DNA of 64,000 nucleotides from NCBI GenBank assembly GCA_011525745.1, contig WYBU01000066.1, forward strand, positions 1 to 64,000, in the 5' to 3' direction. A program made the translations under genes and the position numbers. Shown one piece after another: positions 49,205 through 58,537 of this stretch (the first letter of the stretch is position 1; each line of letters starts with the position of its first letter). The notes under the pieces are model-generated. The model worked only from the letters and a program-made list of their open reading frames with translations. It did not search any database and was not told the origin of the DNA. The stretch is from Planctomycetaceae bacterium (GTDB lineage Bacteria > Planctomycetota > Phycisphaerae > UBA1845 > UTPLA1).

Positions 49205-50494
49205 ATGATGAGTGAGCGGTCGAACCAACCATCCGGCGCCACAACAACCGCATGGAATCGCGCGCTCATTGTGATGTTTTCTGTCGCCCTCGCGGCCCGC
49301 GTGGGAATGCTGCTGTTCACGTTCGCGCAGCCGCAGCGGTTCGACTACCCCGATTCGCAGCGTTACGCCCTCGTCGCCCGCAACATCGCGGCCGGGCTGG
49401 GGCCGATCGAGTCGCCCACGAATCGCACCGGCACCGATCCGCTCTATCCGCTGCTGATGTCTCCGGCGTTCGCGCTTCTCACCGACGACACGTCGGTCGC
49501 GTTCGTATGGACGCGCCTGCTCAACATCGGCTTCGGCATGCTCGGTCTGGCCGCGCTGCTCGGCCTGGCGCGGCGAGTGGCCGGCGACGCCGCGGCGCTG
49601 GCGGCGGGGGCCATTTACTCCATCGATCCCATCTTGCTGTTCTTCCACGGACTCGTCTTGACCGAAATCCCATTCATCGGGCTGTTGTGGCCGGCCATGT
49701 ATTTTCTGTGGCGCGCCCGTGAAACAGGCCGCCTGCGATTCGCCGCGGCCGCCGGCGCGCTGCTGGGACTCGGCGCCCTGACGCGCAGCAGCGCACTTCC
49801 GCTCGCGGTGGTTCTGCCCGCCGTCATCGCGTTGTTTCGCACAGGCCGAGAAGTCGCCGGAGACGCCAGCCGAGCCGCGCGTTGGCTGCCGACGCTGATC
49901 GCATGGATGGCGCTGCTCGCCGTTCTGTCGCCTGCAATCGTACGAAATCACCGCCTGTTGGGGACTTTCGTTCCCGTGCGAACCGGCGGCGGCGCGACGC
50001 TGCTCGAATCGCTCGGACCGTGGGCCGACGGCGGTCCGGGCATGGAGAAAGTCACCTGGCCGCGCGTCCCCCCCGACGCCGACGAAGCGCAGCGCGACCG
50101 AATCTACCGCGACGCCGCGCTGACCTGGGCCGCCGAGCATCCGCGCGGCGCAGTGCGGCTGGCCTGGGCCAAGCTGCGCCGCACCTGGTCGTTGACGCTC
50201 AACGCGCCGGGCTACACCAGCCGGCTCTATGATGTCATCGGCTGGACCACGGTTGCGCCGGTCTTTGTCGCGGCAGCCGCCGGCGCGTGGCGGCTGCGGC
50301 GGCGAGCGGGGGTTGCCCTGTTTGTGCTGATGCCGGCGCTGCTCATCGCGCTGATGCACCTGTTGTTCGTCGGCTCGGTGCGGTACCGCGTGCCCGCCAT
50401 GCCGGGACTGTTCATCCTGGCCGGCGTCGGCGTCGCTCCGTGGATCGAGAGGCTGCTCTTGAGCAAACCGCGCACAAAGGACGCGCATTCGTGA
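49205..50494 (+). CDS. GT-C fold membrane glycosyltransferase (PMT/ArnT-like)
   Basis: A 429-residue multipass protein with about ten hydrophobic segments. The first extracytoplasmic loop contains FDYPDSQRYALVARN, the acidic catalytic-type motif of GT-C (GT39/GT83) enzymes that use polyprenyl-phosphate sugars. GLGALTRSSALPLAV in the middle is also typical. The likely job is to modify lipid or protein outside the membrane. The start is uncertain between ATGs at 49205 and 49208 and a GTG at 49196. Its stop overlaps the next gene's GTG start (GTGA), so it is coupled to the AsmA-like protein. Confidence 0.82.
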   Translation: MMSERSNQPSGATTTAWNRALIVMFSVALAARVGMLLFTFAQPQRFDYPDSQRYALVARNIAAGLGPIESPTNRTGTDPLYPLLMSPAFALLTDDTSVAFVWTRLLNIGFGMLGLAALLGLARRVAGDAAALAAGAIYSIDPILLFFHGLVLTEIPFIGLLWPAMYFLWRARETGRLRFAAAAGALLGLGALTRSSALPLAVVLPAVIALFRTGREVAGDASRAARWLPTLIAWMALLAVLSPAIVRNHRLLGTFVPVRTGGGATLLESLGPWADGGPGMEKVTWPRVPPDADEAQRDRIYRDAALTWAAEHPRGAVRLAWAKLRRTWSLTLNAPGYTSRLYDVIGWTTVAPVFVAAAAGAWRLRRRAGVALFVLMPALLIALMHLLFVGSVRYRVPAMPGLFILAGVGVAPWIERLLLSKPRTKDAHS

Positions 50495-53400
50495 CGATCG
50501 ATCGCTTTCGCGAACGCGTCGAGCCGCGCATTTCGGTCCGTCGCCGACGGGCCGGCTGGCTGCTGCTGGCGCTGGCGCTGCTGCCCTACGGCCTGTACCG
50601 GCACTTCACCGATTCCGAATACATCCGGCTGGCGGCCGTCGACCTGCTGGAAAAAACAACCGGCGGGCGCGTCGAAATCGAGGCGGCCCGCTTTTCGCTG
50701 TTCTCCGGCATTCGTCTCGAAAACGTCAGCGTCTTCGCGCCGCCCGATCCGGAATTCGTCGTGGTCGGCCATGAGGGCCGCCCCGGACCGGAACTGCCGC
50801 CCATCCTCACCTGCGGCGGCGTGTTGCTGCTGCATGAACCGTGGGCGCTGCTGTTCGGCAAGCTGCGCGTGCGCGAGATCGTCGCGGCTCAGCCGGCCGT
50901 CACGCTCGTGTATCACGCCGAGAGCAACCGCTACAACTGGAACCTGCTGTTCAAGGGAATTCGTCCGGTCGCGCCGCGCGGCGCCGCCTCGGCCCGGCGG
51001 CCGCCGATTCGCCTGCGCGGCGCACAGGTGACGCTGGTTCGCATCGAGGGTCGCGAGGCCGAATTCGCCAAGCCCTATCGGCTGGACGTGGATGCCTGGC
51101 CAGATCCGCGATCAAACACGGCGTACGCGATCGACTCGCGGCTGTACGGCGACGTCCCGCAGCGCACCCGCGGCGTGTTCGATCCGTTCGATCGCCGCGT
51201 CGTCGACACGCCGTTCGTTTCGTACGCCTCGATCCGCCAACTACTGCCGATTCCTTACCGCGACTTCCTCGACCGCTTCGCGCTGACCGGGCAGTTCCGC
51301 GCGCGGCGCATCGACTACGGACCGCAGTCTACGCAGCCGCAGCGCATCGTCGTCGAGTTTGCCGACGCGGCATTTTCGCCAAAGCTGCCGTGGCCGGTCG
51401 AAACGTCGCCGCGGCGAACCGACCGCTCAAAAACCGAGGCCTACACCCCGCTGCAATTCGAGCATCTCAGCGGCCGCGTGTCGCTATCGGGCGTCGTGGC
51501 CGAAGTCGAACTCATGGGAACGCTCAACGGCGCCGCCTGCAATCTGACCGGCCGCGTCAGCCGCATCGACCTGCCGGCGGGCGAAACGGGGCAGGACCTG
51601 AAACTCACCTGCCGCGGACTCGTGCTGCCCGAAGGTGACTTGCGCCGCGCGGTCGTCGAAGACGAATCGCTGCCGCGGAATCTGCGCAACTTCTTCGTCG
51701 ATTTCGAGCCGCACGGAAAGATCGACCTGGCCGCGCATCTGCGGCGCGAACCCGGCCGCGACATCGCGCCGCGCATCGACGCCATCCTGACCGCCGACGG
51801 CGCCGAGGCGTGGTACAAGGAGTTCCGCTATCGCCTGACCGATCTGAAGGGCGTCGTGCGCATCGGCGACGACGGCACGCGTATTGAAAACGTCATCGGC
51901 CGCCACGGCGATACCGTCGTTCGCATCAACGGCTGGTTGAAGGACCCGCACTGGTGGACTGATCTTGACCTGAATTTCGAGTCCGACGCGGTCACGCTTG
52001 ACGACGATCTGTACCACGCTCTGCCCGTCCGCTACGCCGAGGTATGGAGCGCCTGGCGGCCGTCGGGCGTCACCGCCGCCAAGGTGCGCCTCCGCCGCGA
52101 GGGCGGCCGACCGCCCGGCAAGCCGGGGCACTGGAACACGACCGTCGATCTGAATTTTCGCGACGTCGACCTGGCGCACCATTCGTTTCCGTATCGCTTC
52201 CGCGGCGTCAGGGGCGGCGTGCGGATCACGCATGAACGATGCGTGCTCAGCGGGCTGAGCGGTCGGCACGACGGCGGCCCGATCGTCGCAGACGGAGAAT
52301 TCGAGTTCACAGGTCCGAAATCCGGTGCGATGGATATCCGGCTGCGGGCGGAAGACCTGCCGCTCAACGCAACGCTGTGGGACGCGCTGCCGCCGGCGCC
52401 GCGGCAGCGCGTGCTCGATCTGCAACTGGCCGGCGCCGCGCACGTGCAGGGCCGCATCTACCGCGAGCCGGGCGGCGACAACGTGCGATACGACCTGTCG
52501 GCCGCGCTGAACGACGCGCACGTCTGTTCGCGGCAGGCGCCCTATCCGCTGAGCGACGTGCAGGGCGACGTGCGCCTGACGCGCGACGCCGTCCGGCTCG
52601 AAAACGTCCGCGGGCGGCGAGGCGACGCGACCGTGCGGCTCGACGGCGAAATCCGTTACGCCGGCGACGACTACGACGCACATTTGACCGTCGCCGGCCG
52701 GGCTGTTCCGCTCGACGACACGCTGCGCGAAGCGCTGCCGCCCGATTTTCGCGCGGCCTGGGCGCGCGTCGAGCCGGGCGGCACGGCGGACGTGTCGGCC
52801 AAAGTCAGCGAGACGCACCGTAACGGCCGGACGGTCCGCGGTTATCACGGCGAATTATCGACATCGAATGGCCAAATGCGCTACATCGGCTTTCCCTGGC
52901 CGCTCGAAGGCGTGCAGGCGCGCGTCCGGTTCGATGATCGCCGCATCGACATTCTCGAACTACGCGGCCGGCCGATCCGCTCCCCGACGGGCGATGCGGC
53001 CGAAACACGGCCGGCGGTTTCACCGGCGACGGCCAATCGCGACACTGCAACCGATTGCGAAGTCTTTCTGTCGGGAATCATGAACCTCGACGAGCGCGGC
53101 GGGCGCACCGATCTGCGCATCAGTGCCGCCGGCCTGCGACTCGACGACGCCACGTTTCTGGCCGCCCTGCCGGCCGAACTGGCTGCCTACGTCAGCCGCG
53201 CCCGTCCGGCCGGGCTGGCCGACGCGACGCTCGATTCGTTTTCGCATGAGCCGCGGCCCGCCGGCGGCTCGCACTGGCGCGCCGCCGGCGCCGTGGACCT
53301 GCGCGGTGCGGCGGGCGAATTGGGCATGAGGCTGCGCGACGTGCGGGGCCGCCTGACCGGACAGATCGAGGTCGAAGCCGGTCACGTCACCGCCTTCGAC

Positions 53401-54165
53401 GCCCACGCCGAACTGGATCGCATCGACGCCGACATCTGGCCGCTGGAAGACGTTCAGGCCGAACTGCGCATCGATCCGGCGACGTCAATCCTGTACATCG
53501 ATCCGATGCAGGCCAGCGCCGCCGGCGGCACGCTGGGCGGGACGGTCGAGATTCACCTCGGCGCCTCCCGCCCGCGCTATCGCATGTTGCTGACGCTCAG
53601 CGACGCCGATTTGTCGCGGATGCTGTCGTCGCTGCGGCCGCCCGCCGCGCCGCCCGGCCACGAGCGCGGGCGTGTCTTCGGTCGCCTGGCGCTGGAAGGA
53701 ATCGTCGGCGAACCTGCGTCACGCGAGGCGGCCGGCGAACTGCTGCTGGACGACGCCGAGGTGTGGGAGCTGCCGATCACGCTGCTGATCCTCCAGGTGC
53801 TGAACCTCGCGCCGGACAAGAACGCCTTTCACGAGGGACGCGTGCAGTTCTACCTGGAAGGCGACCTGCTTCGGTTGGCGCGCATCGACCTGCACGGCCA
53901 CGCGTTGTCGCTCGTCGGCGCGGGGACCTACGACCTCAAATCGCGCCAATTGGACCTGACGCTGGTGGCCGGTTCACCACAGCGGCTGCGCATTCCGGTG
54001 CTGACCGATTTGCTCGAAAGCGCGCTGCGCGAGCTGATGGAAGTTCACGTGCGGGGCACGCTCTCGGCCCCGTCGATCCGCGCCGCACCGTTTCGCGGCG
54101 GCAAGGCCTTCCTCGAAGAACTTTTCGGCGAAAAAACCCCCCGCCGCGTACTGGAAAGGCCGTGA
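50491..54165 (+). CDS. Large AsmA-like inner-membrane protein
   Basis: A 1224-residue protein. One N-terminal membrane anchor (about 15-30, WLLLALALLPYGLY) is followed by a very long extracytoplasmic beta-rich region with repeated LENVxGRRGD-type units (RIENVIGRHGDTVVRING, RLENVRGRRGDATVRLDGEI). The C-terminal part (LLDDAEVWELPITLLILQVLNLAPDKNAFHEGRVQF, shown in outline) matches the AsmA-like C-terminal region. AsmA/TamB-type proteins are thought to form hydrophobic grooves that carry phospholipid to the outer membrane. It starts at GTG overlapping the GT-C stop, with AAAGGA 9 nt upstream. Confidence 0.88.
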   Translation: MTIDRFRERVEPRISVRRRRAGWLLLALALLPYGLYRHFTDSEYIRLAAVDLLEKTTGGRVEIEAARFSLFSGIRLENVSVFAPPDPEFVVVGHEGRPGPELPPILTCGGVLLLHEPWALLFGKLRVREIVAAQPAVTLVYHAESNRYNWNLLFKGIRPVAPRGAASARRPPIRLRGAQVTLVRIEGREAEFAKPYRLDVDAWPDPRSNTAYAIDSRLYGDVPQRTRGVFDPFDRRVVDTPFVSYASIRQLLPIPYRDFLDRFALTGQFRARRIDYGPQSTQPQRIVVEFADAAFSPKLPWPVETSPRRTDRSKTEAYTPLQFEHLSGRVSLSGVVAEVELMGTLNGAACNLTGRVSRIDLPAGETGQDLKLTCRGLVLPEGDLRRAVVEDESLPRNLRNFFVDFEPHGKIDLAAHLRREPGRDIAPRIDAILTADGAEAWYKEFRYRLTDLKGVVRIGDDGTRIENVIGRHGDTVVRINGWLKDPHWWTDLDLNFESDAVTLDDDLYHALPVRYAEVWSAWRPSGVTAAKVRLRREGGRPPGKPGHWNTTVDLNFRDVDLAHHSFPYRFRGVRGGVRITHERCVLSGLSGRHDGGPIVADGEFEFTGPKSGAMDIRLRAEDLPLNATLWDALPPAPRQRVLDLQLAGAAHVQGRIYREPGGDNVRYDLSAALNDAHVCSRQAPYPLSDVQGDVRLTRDAVRLENVRGRRGDATVRLDGEIRYAGDDYDAHLTVAGRAVPLDDTLREALPPDFRAAWARVEPGGTADVSAKVSETHRNGRTVRGYHGELSTSNGQMRYIGFPWPLEGVQARVRFDDRRIDILELRGRPIRSPTGDAAETRPAVSPATANRDTATDCEVFLSGIMNLDERGGRTDLRISAAGLRLDDATFLAALPAELAAYVSRARPAGLADATLDSFSHEPRPAGGSHWRAAGAVDLRGAAGELGMRLRDVRGRLTGQIEVEAGHVTAFDAHAELDRIDADIWPLEDVQAELRIDPATSILYIDPMQASAAGGTLGGTVEIHLGASRPRYRMLLTLSDADLSRMLSSLRPPAAPPGHERGRVFGRLALEGIVGEPASREAAGELLLDDAEVWELPITLLILQVLNLAPDKNAFHEGRVQFYLEGDLLRLARIDLHGHALSLVGAGTYDLKSRQLDLTLVAGSPQRLRIPVLTDLLESALRELMEVHVRGTLSAPSIRAAPFRGGKAFLEELFGEKTPRRVLERP

Positions 54166-54173
54166 CCGAATGT

Positions 54174-54300
54174 ACCGAACCGCGACCCTGACCGCGACCA
54201 AGGCGGGAGCGTGAAGGGAGCGCCGCGGCCATTTCAAAAGACGACGCGCCGCCCCCAATTCTATCGTCACCCGACGCTCCCTCACGGTCGCGGTTCGGAT
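54174..54300. repeat. Family-3 dyad element
   Basis: Inverted arms ACCGAACCGCGACCCTGACC ... GTGAAGGGAGCG and GACGCTCCCTCACGG ... TCGCGGTTCGGAT enclose about 45 nt. Its ends share CCGAACCGC with families 1 and 2. It starts 9 nt after the AsmA-like gene and fills most of the gap to the next gene. Confidence 0.7.
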
Positions 54301-54394
54301 CACACTGCGTGGCACGGGCATCCCCTTGCGAGCCAATCGAACCGCGCATCCGCGAGTTGAGTGACTCCGTCCGCCCGCTTACGTTCTACCCACC

Positions 54395-55414
54395 ATGGGC
54401 CTGTCGGTCCGCGACATGTTCGACCACCTGGGATACACACTATCGCTGCCGGAGCGCCTGACCCGCTTCGTCGTCGCCGTCGCCGGCGGCGCGACGAAGC
54501 TCATCGCCGACGCAACCCTGCCGAAGGCCCTGCGCAAAAGCCGCACGTACAACGTGCTCGTCGGCAACGCCCAGCGATTCATTATCGAAAAAGTCGCAGA
54601 AGTCGAAGGCGTCTATCAGGCCGAAGGCGATCGGCTTCCCGACGACTATGTGCCGCGCAAAGTGGCCGGTAACGTGCTCGAAGCGGCCGGCATCTTTTCG
54701 CTGCATTTGTCGCCGCTGTGGGTCTTTGCCATCGCCGCCGACGTGGCGGGCGGCAGCCGTGAGTATCTCGGCCGCCTGACGGCCGAACTGAAGCGCGACA
54801 ACGTCATCGCGCCCGATGCGTCGATCGGCAGCGTCGATGAGCTACTGGGCGCGATCGGCGGCGCCAGCGAGGACTCGGCCCGCGTCTTCGACGCGCCGCC
54901 GATCTCGACCGGCGACATCACCAAATTGCGCGATCAGCTCGTGCAGGGCTACGGCCAAGTCTTCTCGAAAATCGGCAATCTCATGCCCCGCATCGACGCG
55001 CTGTGGAACCAGATGCAGTCACTGACCGACACCGATGCTTCGCTGGCGCGGCTGGCGGGCCTGATGACGCTCGACGTGCGCAAGACGGGCGGCGCGGCGC
55101 TCAACGGATTGTTCGCCGTCGGGCGGGCCACTTCGGGGCTGTTGGGAGAGACGATTCTCGACAGTTACGCCGAATCGCTCGCCGAAGTCGAGCGGCGCGG
55201 GCTGGCGGCGTGCGTCGAAGAAGCAACACGCCCGTACGTCAAGGCATTCTGGAAGCGCTATCAGCGGGCCAATCTGAGCTGGACCGAGCGGGTAATGCGC
55301 TGGACAGCCGAAAAGCTGGGACTGCGAACGCCCGACGCCCCGCCGCCGCCGGCGCTGCCAGCGCCGGCGGCCCAGTTGCAGCCGACCGAATCGCCGCCGG
55401 CCGAGACGCGATGA
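54395..55414 (+). CDS. Conserved-looking protein of unknown function
   Basis: A 339-residue protein I do not recognise. It is mostly helical and amphipathic, with hydrophobic stretches near 23-38 (TRFVVAVAGGATKLI) and 95-120 (AAGIFSLHLSPLWVFAIAADVAGG), so it may be membrane-associated. The end is Pro/Ala-rich. Codon usage and the GC-rich third positions fit a true gene. The TGA stop overlaps the first bases of a family-2 repeat. TACGTT lies 9 nt before the ATG and no ribosome site is visible. Neighbours are AsmA-like and acyltransferase genes, so a lipid or envelope role is possible. Confidence 0.7.
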   Translation: MGLSVRDMFDHLGYTLSLPERLTRFVVAVAGGATKLIADATLPKALRKSRTYNVLVGNAQRFIIEKVAEVEGVYQAEGDRLPDDYVPRKVAGNVLEAAGIFSLHLSPLWVFAIAADVAGGSREYLGRLTAELKRDNVIAPDASIGSVDELLGAIGGASEDSARVFDAPPISTGDITKLRDQLVQGYGQVFSKIGNLMPRIDALWNQMQSLTDTDASLARLAGLMTLDVRKTGGAALNGLFAVGRATSGLLGETILDSYAESLAEVERRGLAACVEEATRPYVKAFWKRYQRANLSWTERVMRWTAEKLGLRTPDAPPPPALPAPAAQLQPTESPPAETR

Positions 55415-55494
55415 TCCGAACCGCACGCGCCTGTGCTGCGGTCTCCCCGCACGTCCGCGCGTGAGCCCAGCGCTGGCGCTTGGGGCTCTGATCC
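55413..55494. repeat. Family-2 dyad element at a gene end
   Basis: Inverted arms GATCCGAACCGCACGCGCC and AGCGCTGGCGCTTGGGGCTC with an 82-nt span. Its first two bases coincide with the stop codon of the upstream gene. Confidence 0.7.
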
Positions 55495-55511
55495 AAACCG
55501 CGGCTCGTCCC

Positions 55512-55517
55512 TACAAT
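55512..55517 (+). promoter_or_regulatory. TACAAT -10-like box of the acyltransferase gene
   Basis: TACAAT is followed after exactly 6 nt (GCCGCC) by the ATG; no Shine-Dalgarno sequence is present. It fits a leaderless start. Confidence 0.45.
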
Positions 55518-55523
55518 GCCGCC

Positions 55524-56636
55524 ATGTCCGAACCGGCACACCGGTCCAACCTGCCGCGCACGCCCAGCGCGCGACTGCCGCGCTTCGCCGGAAAACCGCG
55601 CGACTGGCTCGTCTATGCCGTCGTGCGCGTCGTGGCCGCGCTGTTGCAGATGTTCCCCATCGAACTCAATCTGCGCACCGCGCGGCTGATGGGCTGGTGC
55701 TGGTATCACTTTCCATCCCGATTTCCGCTGATCGGCCGCCGTATCGCCGCCCACCGCCGGCGGGCCTTCGATCATCTTCGCCTGGCCCTCGGCAACGCGT
55801 ATGACGAGGCCCACTTGCGCCGCCTCGCCCTCGAATCGATGCAGCACTGGACCATGCTGGCCGTCGAAGTGATTCAAACGCCGCGCCTGATCACCCCCTG
55901 GACCTGGCGCCGCTACATCCGGCTGGTCGACGTCGGGCCGGCCGTGCGCGTGCTGCTCGACCGCCGCGGGTGCATTCTGATCACCGCGCATTACGGCAGC
56001 TTTGAGCTGATCGGCTACACGCTGGCGACGCTGGGCTTTCCCATCACCGCCCTGATGCGGCCGTTCGACAACGAGTATCTGAATCATTTCCTGCTCGACC
56101 GCCGCCAGCGCAGCGGGCTGACGCTGCTCTACAAGAAAGGCGCGATGGCCCGCGCCCCGCAGGTGCTGGCCGAAGGCGGCGCGCTGTGCTTCATTGCCGA
56201 CCAGGACGCCGGGCGCAAAGGGCTGTTCGTCGATTTCTTCGGCCGGCCGGCGTCGACCTACAAGTCGATCGCGCTGCTGGCCATCGAGCATCAGGCGCCG
56301 ATCATCGTCGGCTGCGCGCGGCGCATCGGCCGTGGATTTCGCTACGAGATTTGCGTCAACCGCATCATTCGGCCTCAGGAGTGGCACGGCCGGCCCGACG
56401 AGGTGCTCTGGATCACGCAGGAATACTCCGACGCGATGGAGCGTTTCATCCGCGAAGCGCCGGGACAGTATTTGTGGATACACCGGCGATGGAAGCATCA
56501 GCCGCGGACACGAAGGGAAGCTCCGGGCGACGTCAAATCTGACGTCGCGTGTGAAATGGCTGATCCGAATCGCGACGCTGAACGCGACCAAGGCGAGAGC
56601 GTGAAGGGAGCGGCGAGCTGCAATCGGGCAGATTGA
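55524..56636 (+). CDS. LpxL/HtrB-type lysophospholipid acyltransferase
   Basis: A 370-residue inner-membrane-associated acyltransferase of the lipid A late-acyltransferase family. A hydrophobic segment lies at about 29-45. The catalytic motif is His156-x4-Glu161 in TAHYGSFELIG. ADQDAGRKGLFVDFFGRPAST matches the family's second conserved block and IHRRWK the C-terminal one. It probably adds a fatty acid to lipid A or a related lipid. The final 24 codons are a family-3 repeat, so the C-terminus (for example NRDAERDQGESVKGAA) is repeat-derived. No ribosome site precedes the ATG; TACAAT lies 6 nt upstream. Confidence 0.9.
   Translation: MSEPAHRSNLPRTPSARLPRFAGKPRDWLVYAVVRVVAALLQMFPIELNLRTARLMGWCWYHFPSRFPLIGRRIAAHRRRAFDHLRLALGNAYDEAHLRRLALESMQHWTMLAVEVIQTPRLITPWTWRRYIRLVDVGPAVRVLLDRRGCILITAHYGSFELIGYTLATLGFPITALMRPFDNEYLNHFLLDRRQRSGLTLLYKKGAMARAPQVLAEGGALCFIADQDAGRKGLFVDFFGRPASTYKSIALLAIEHQAPIIVGCARRIGRGFRYEICVNRIIRPQEWHGRPDEVLWITQEYSDAMERFIREAPGQYLWIHRRWKHQPRTRREAPGDVKSDVACEMADPNRDAERDQGESVKGAASCNRAD
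56563..56624 (+). repeat. Family-3 arm forming the 3' end of the acyltransferase gene
   Basis: ATCCGAATCGCGACGCTGAA continuing to GAGAGCGTGAAGGGAGCG matches the left arm at 54174-54225. It is translated as the C-terminal tail of the acyltransferase and contributes no known motif. Confidence 0.75.
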
Positions 56637-56732
56637 CGCGCATGGCGTCGCCTGTCGGCCTTGTAATTCGCTCTTGACACGGATTGTGGTCGCAAGGGCG
56701 CCTCACGACGTCTGAAATGCAACCGTTCGCAT

Positions 56733-56809
56733 ACTCCGAGCCGCAAGCGCCAGCGCCGCGGATGGCGCACATATCAACGAGCACAACTGCGCTTGCGTTT
56801 GGGGCCTGG
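56733..56809. repeat. Family-2 dyad element
   Basis: Arms CTCCGAGCCGCAAGCGCCAG and CTGCGCTTGCGTTTGGGGCC face each other across about 40 nt. It ends 33 nt from the stop of the minus-strand histidine kinase and could act as a bidirectional terminator between convergent genes. Confidence 0.65.
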
Positions 56810-56841
56810 AACAGACTCGCGCGTTCCGCCCCCAAACGCTC

Positions 56842-58530
56842 TTACTCCGCCGCCGGCAGGTGCAACACAACCTGGGTCCCTTCGCCGGGCTTGCTGTTTA
56901 TCTCCATCCGCCCGCGCATTTCCCAGATGATCGACCGGCAGATCGCCAACCCCAGCCCACTGCCCTCCTGCTTCGTCGTGATGAATGGTTCCTGCACCCG
57001 CGACAACAGCTCCGGCGGAATGCCGCAGCCCGTGTCGGCCACGCATACGCCCACGCCGCGCTCCTGCGGCCAGGCACGCACCGAGAACACGCCGCCATCG
57101 GGCATCGCGTCGCGCGCGTTGCTCGCCAGATTCAGCACAAGCTGCTCCAGATCGCCCTGGCCGCTGCGGACCGCCGGCAGGCGCTCGGCCACGTCCAGCT
57201 CGACGCGCACGCCGCGGCGCTTCATGCCGTCTCCGAGAATCGACAGCGCGCCGAGAATCGCCAGCCGCACGTTCGCCTCGCCGCCCGGCCGCGCCGAGCC
57301 GCGCGCCACGCTGATCAGCCCGCCGAAGACGCGCCGGCACACTTGAAGCGATTCCTCGATCTGCGCCAGGTCGGCCGCAAACGCCCGTGCGTCGATGCGC
57401 CCGGCGGCCACGTCCTCGCGCATCTGCTGCACGAGCGGCAGCATCGAGCCGAGCGCGTTGTTCAGATCGTGCGATACGCCGCGCGCCAGATCGGCCAACA
57501 CGTGCTTGCGCTCGGCTTGCAGAATCCGCGACCGCAACGCCTGCATGCTTTGGGCGTTCTGGATCGCCACCGAGGCGTCCGGCATGAAACGCTGCATCAG
57601 CTCCGCCTCGTACGGGCCAAACGTGCCGGCGTGGCGGCCGGCCACCTTCAGCACGCCCAGCACTCGGCCGCGAACGGCCAGCGGCGCACACAGCAGCGCC
57701 CCCTCGCGCGGAGCGTCGTCCGCGTCGGTCGCACCGCGACGGTAATCCAGCAGCCTTGCCAGCGGGAAGGCGTCGCCGCCGTGCCAGACGCGCCATTCAT
57801 CGCCGGCGCGGTCGAAGCCATAGACCACGCCCGCCGTCAGCAGTCGCCGCAACTCGTCGTCCAGCGGCAGCGTCAGACCGATGCGGCGGCTCTTGAGCTT
57901 GACGACGGCAATCTGCTCGGCGGTCAGCACGAGTTCCCGGCCGTCGTCGTCTCCCATCAGCACCGCCGACGAATGATCGTACTGGGTCAGCGAGCGCAGG
58001 CCGTCGAGCAGGTGATAGACGAGGTCCTTGGGATCGAGTTGCTGCATGATCTTGCGGTCGATGCGCGTGCGCACGTCGAGGATGCGCTCGCGATCGGCGA
58101 AATGAACGCGCTGCGACAGCACGTCGGCGATACGAGCCAGAGCGCGGCTTTCGGCGCGGCTGAAGCGGCCGTCGGGTCGGCGCAGCGCAAGGATGCCCCA
58201 GTTGCGGTGGCGGCGGCGCAGCGGCGCCATGATCGTGTCGCGGGGCGTCGACGGATTGCGTCCCAGGAGAAATTCGGTCAGCAATGCCGCGTCCCATTCG
58301 GCCTCGCGCGGCGCTGACCAGCGCAGGTGCACCTGGGACTCGCCCGGGGCCGCGGCGGCCAAACAGACGTGCGGCGCACCGAGAAACGCCTGAGCCGATC
58401 GCAGCGAGAACGACAGCAGCCGATCGACGTCGCGGGCCTGTTCCAGGTCGCCGATCAGACGATGCAGAAAACGGTGCAGCGCCAACTCGCCGGCTTCGCC
58501 GTCGGACAACGATGAGGCGTTCGCGGACAC
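56842..58530 (-). CDS. GAF-domain sensor histidine kinase
   Basis: A 562-residue soluble kinase, read from the GTG at 58530. Two GAF-like regions (about 15-140 and 160-320, the second with ALLCAPLAVRGRVLGVLKVAG) precede the H-box RGVSHDLNNALGS with phospho-acceptor His354. The N-box NLASNARDAM, G1 DTGCGIP, F-box EPFITTK and G2 GSGLGLAI complete the ATPase domain. No response regulator lies nearby. A TTG at 58566 would overlap the upstream gene. It follows the CxxCH membrane protein by 7 nt, so the two are likely co-expressed. Confidence 0.92.
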   Translation of the reverse strand: MSANASSLSDGEAGELALHRFLHRLIGDLEQARDVDRLLSFSLRSAQAFLGAPHVCLAAAAPGESQVHLRWSAPREAEWDAALLTEFLLGRNPSTPRDTIMAPLRRRHRNWGILALRRPDGRFSRAESRALARIADVLSQRVHFADRERILDVRTRIDRKIMQQLDPKDLVYHLLDGLRSLTQYDHSSAVLMGDDDGRELVLTAEQIAVVKLKSRRIGLTLPLDDELRRLLTAGVVYGFDRAGDEWRVWHGGDAFPLARLLDYRRGATDADDAPREGALLCAPLAVRGRVLGVLKVAGRHAGTFGPYEAELMQRFMPDASVAIQNAQSMQALRSRILQAERKHVLADLARGVSHDLNNALGSMLPLVQQMREDVAAGRIDARAFAADLAQIEESLQVCRRVFGGLISVARGSARPGGEANVRLAILGALSILGDGMKRRGVRVELDVAERLPAVRSGQGDLEQLVLNLASNARDAMPDGGVFSVRAWPQERGVGVCVADTGCGIPPELLSRVQEPFITTKQEGSGLGLAICRSIIWEMRGRMEINSKPGEGTQVVLHLPAAE

Positions 58531-58537
58531 AGGCGCA

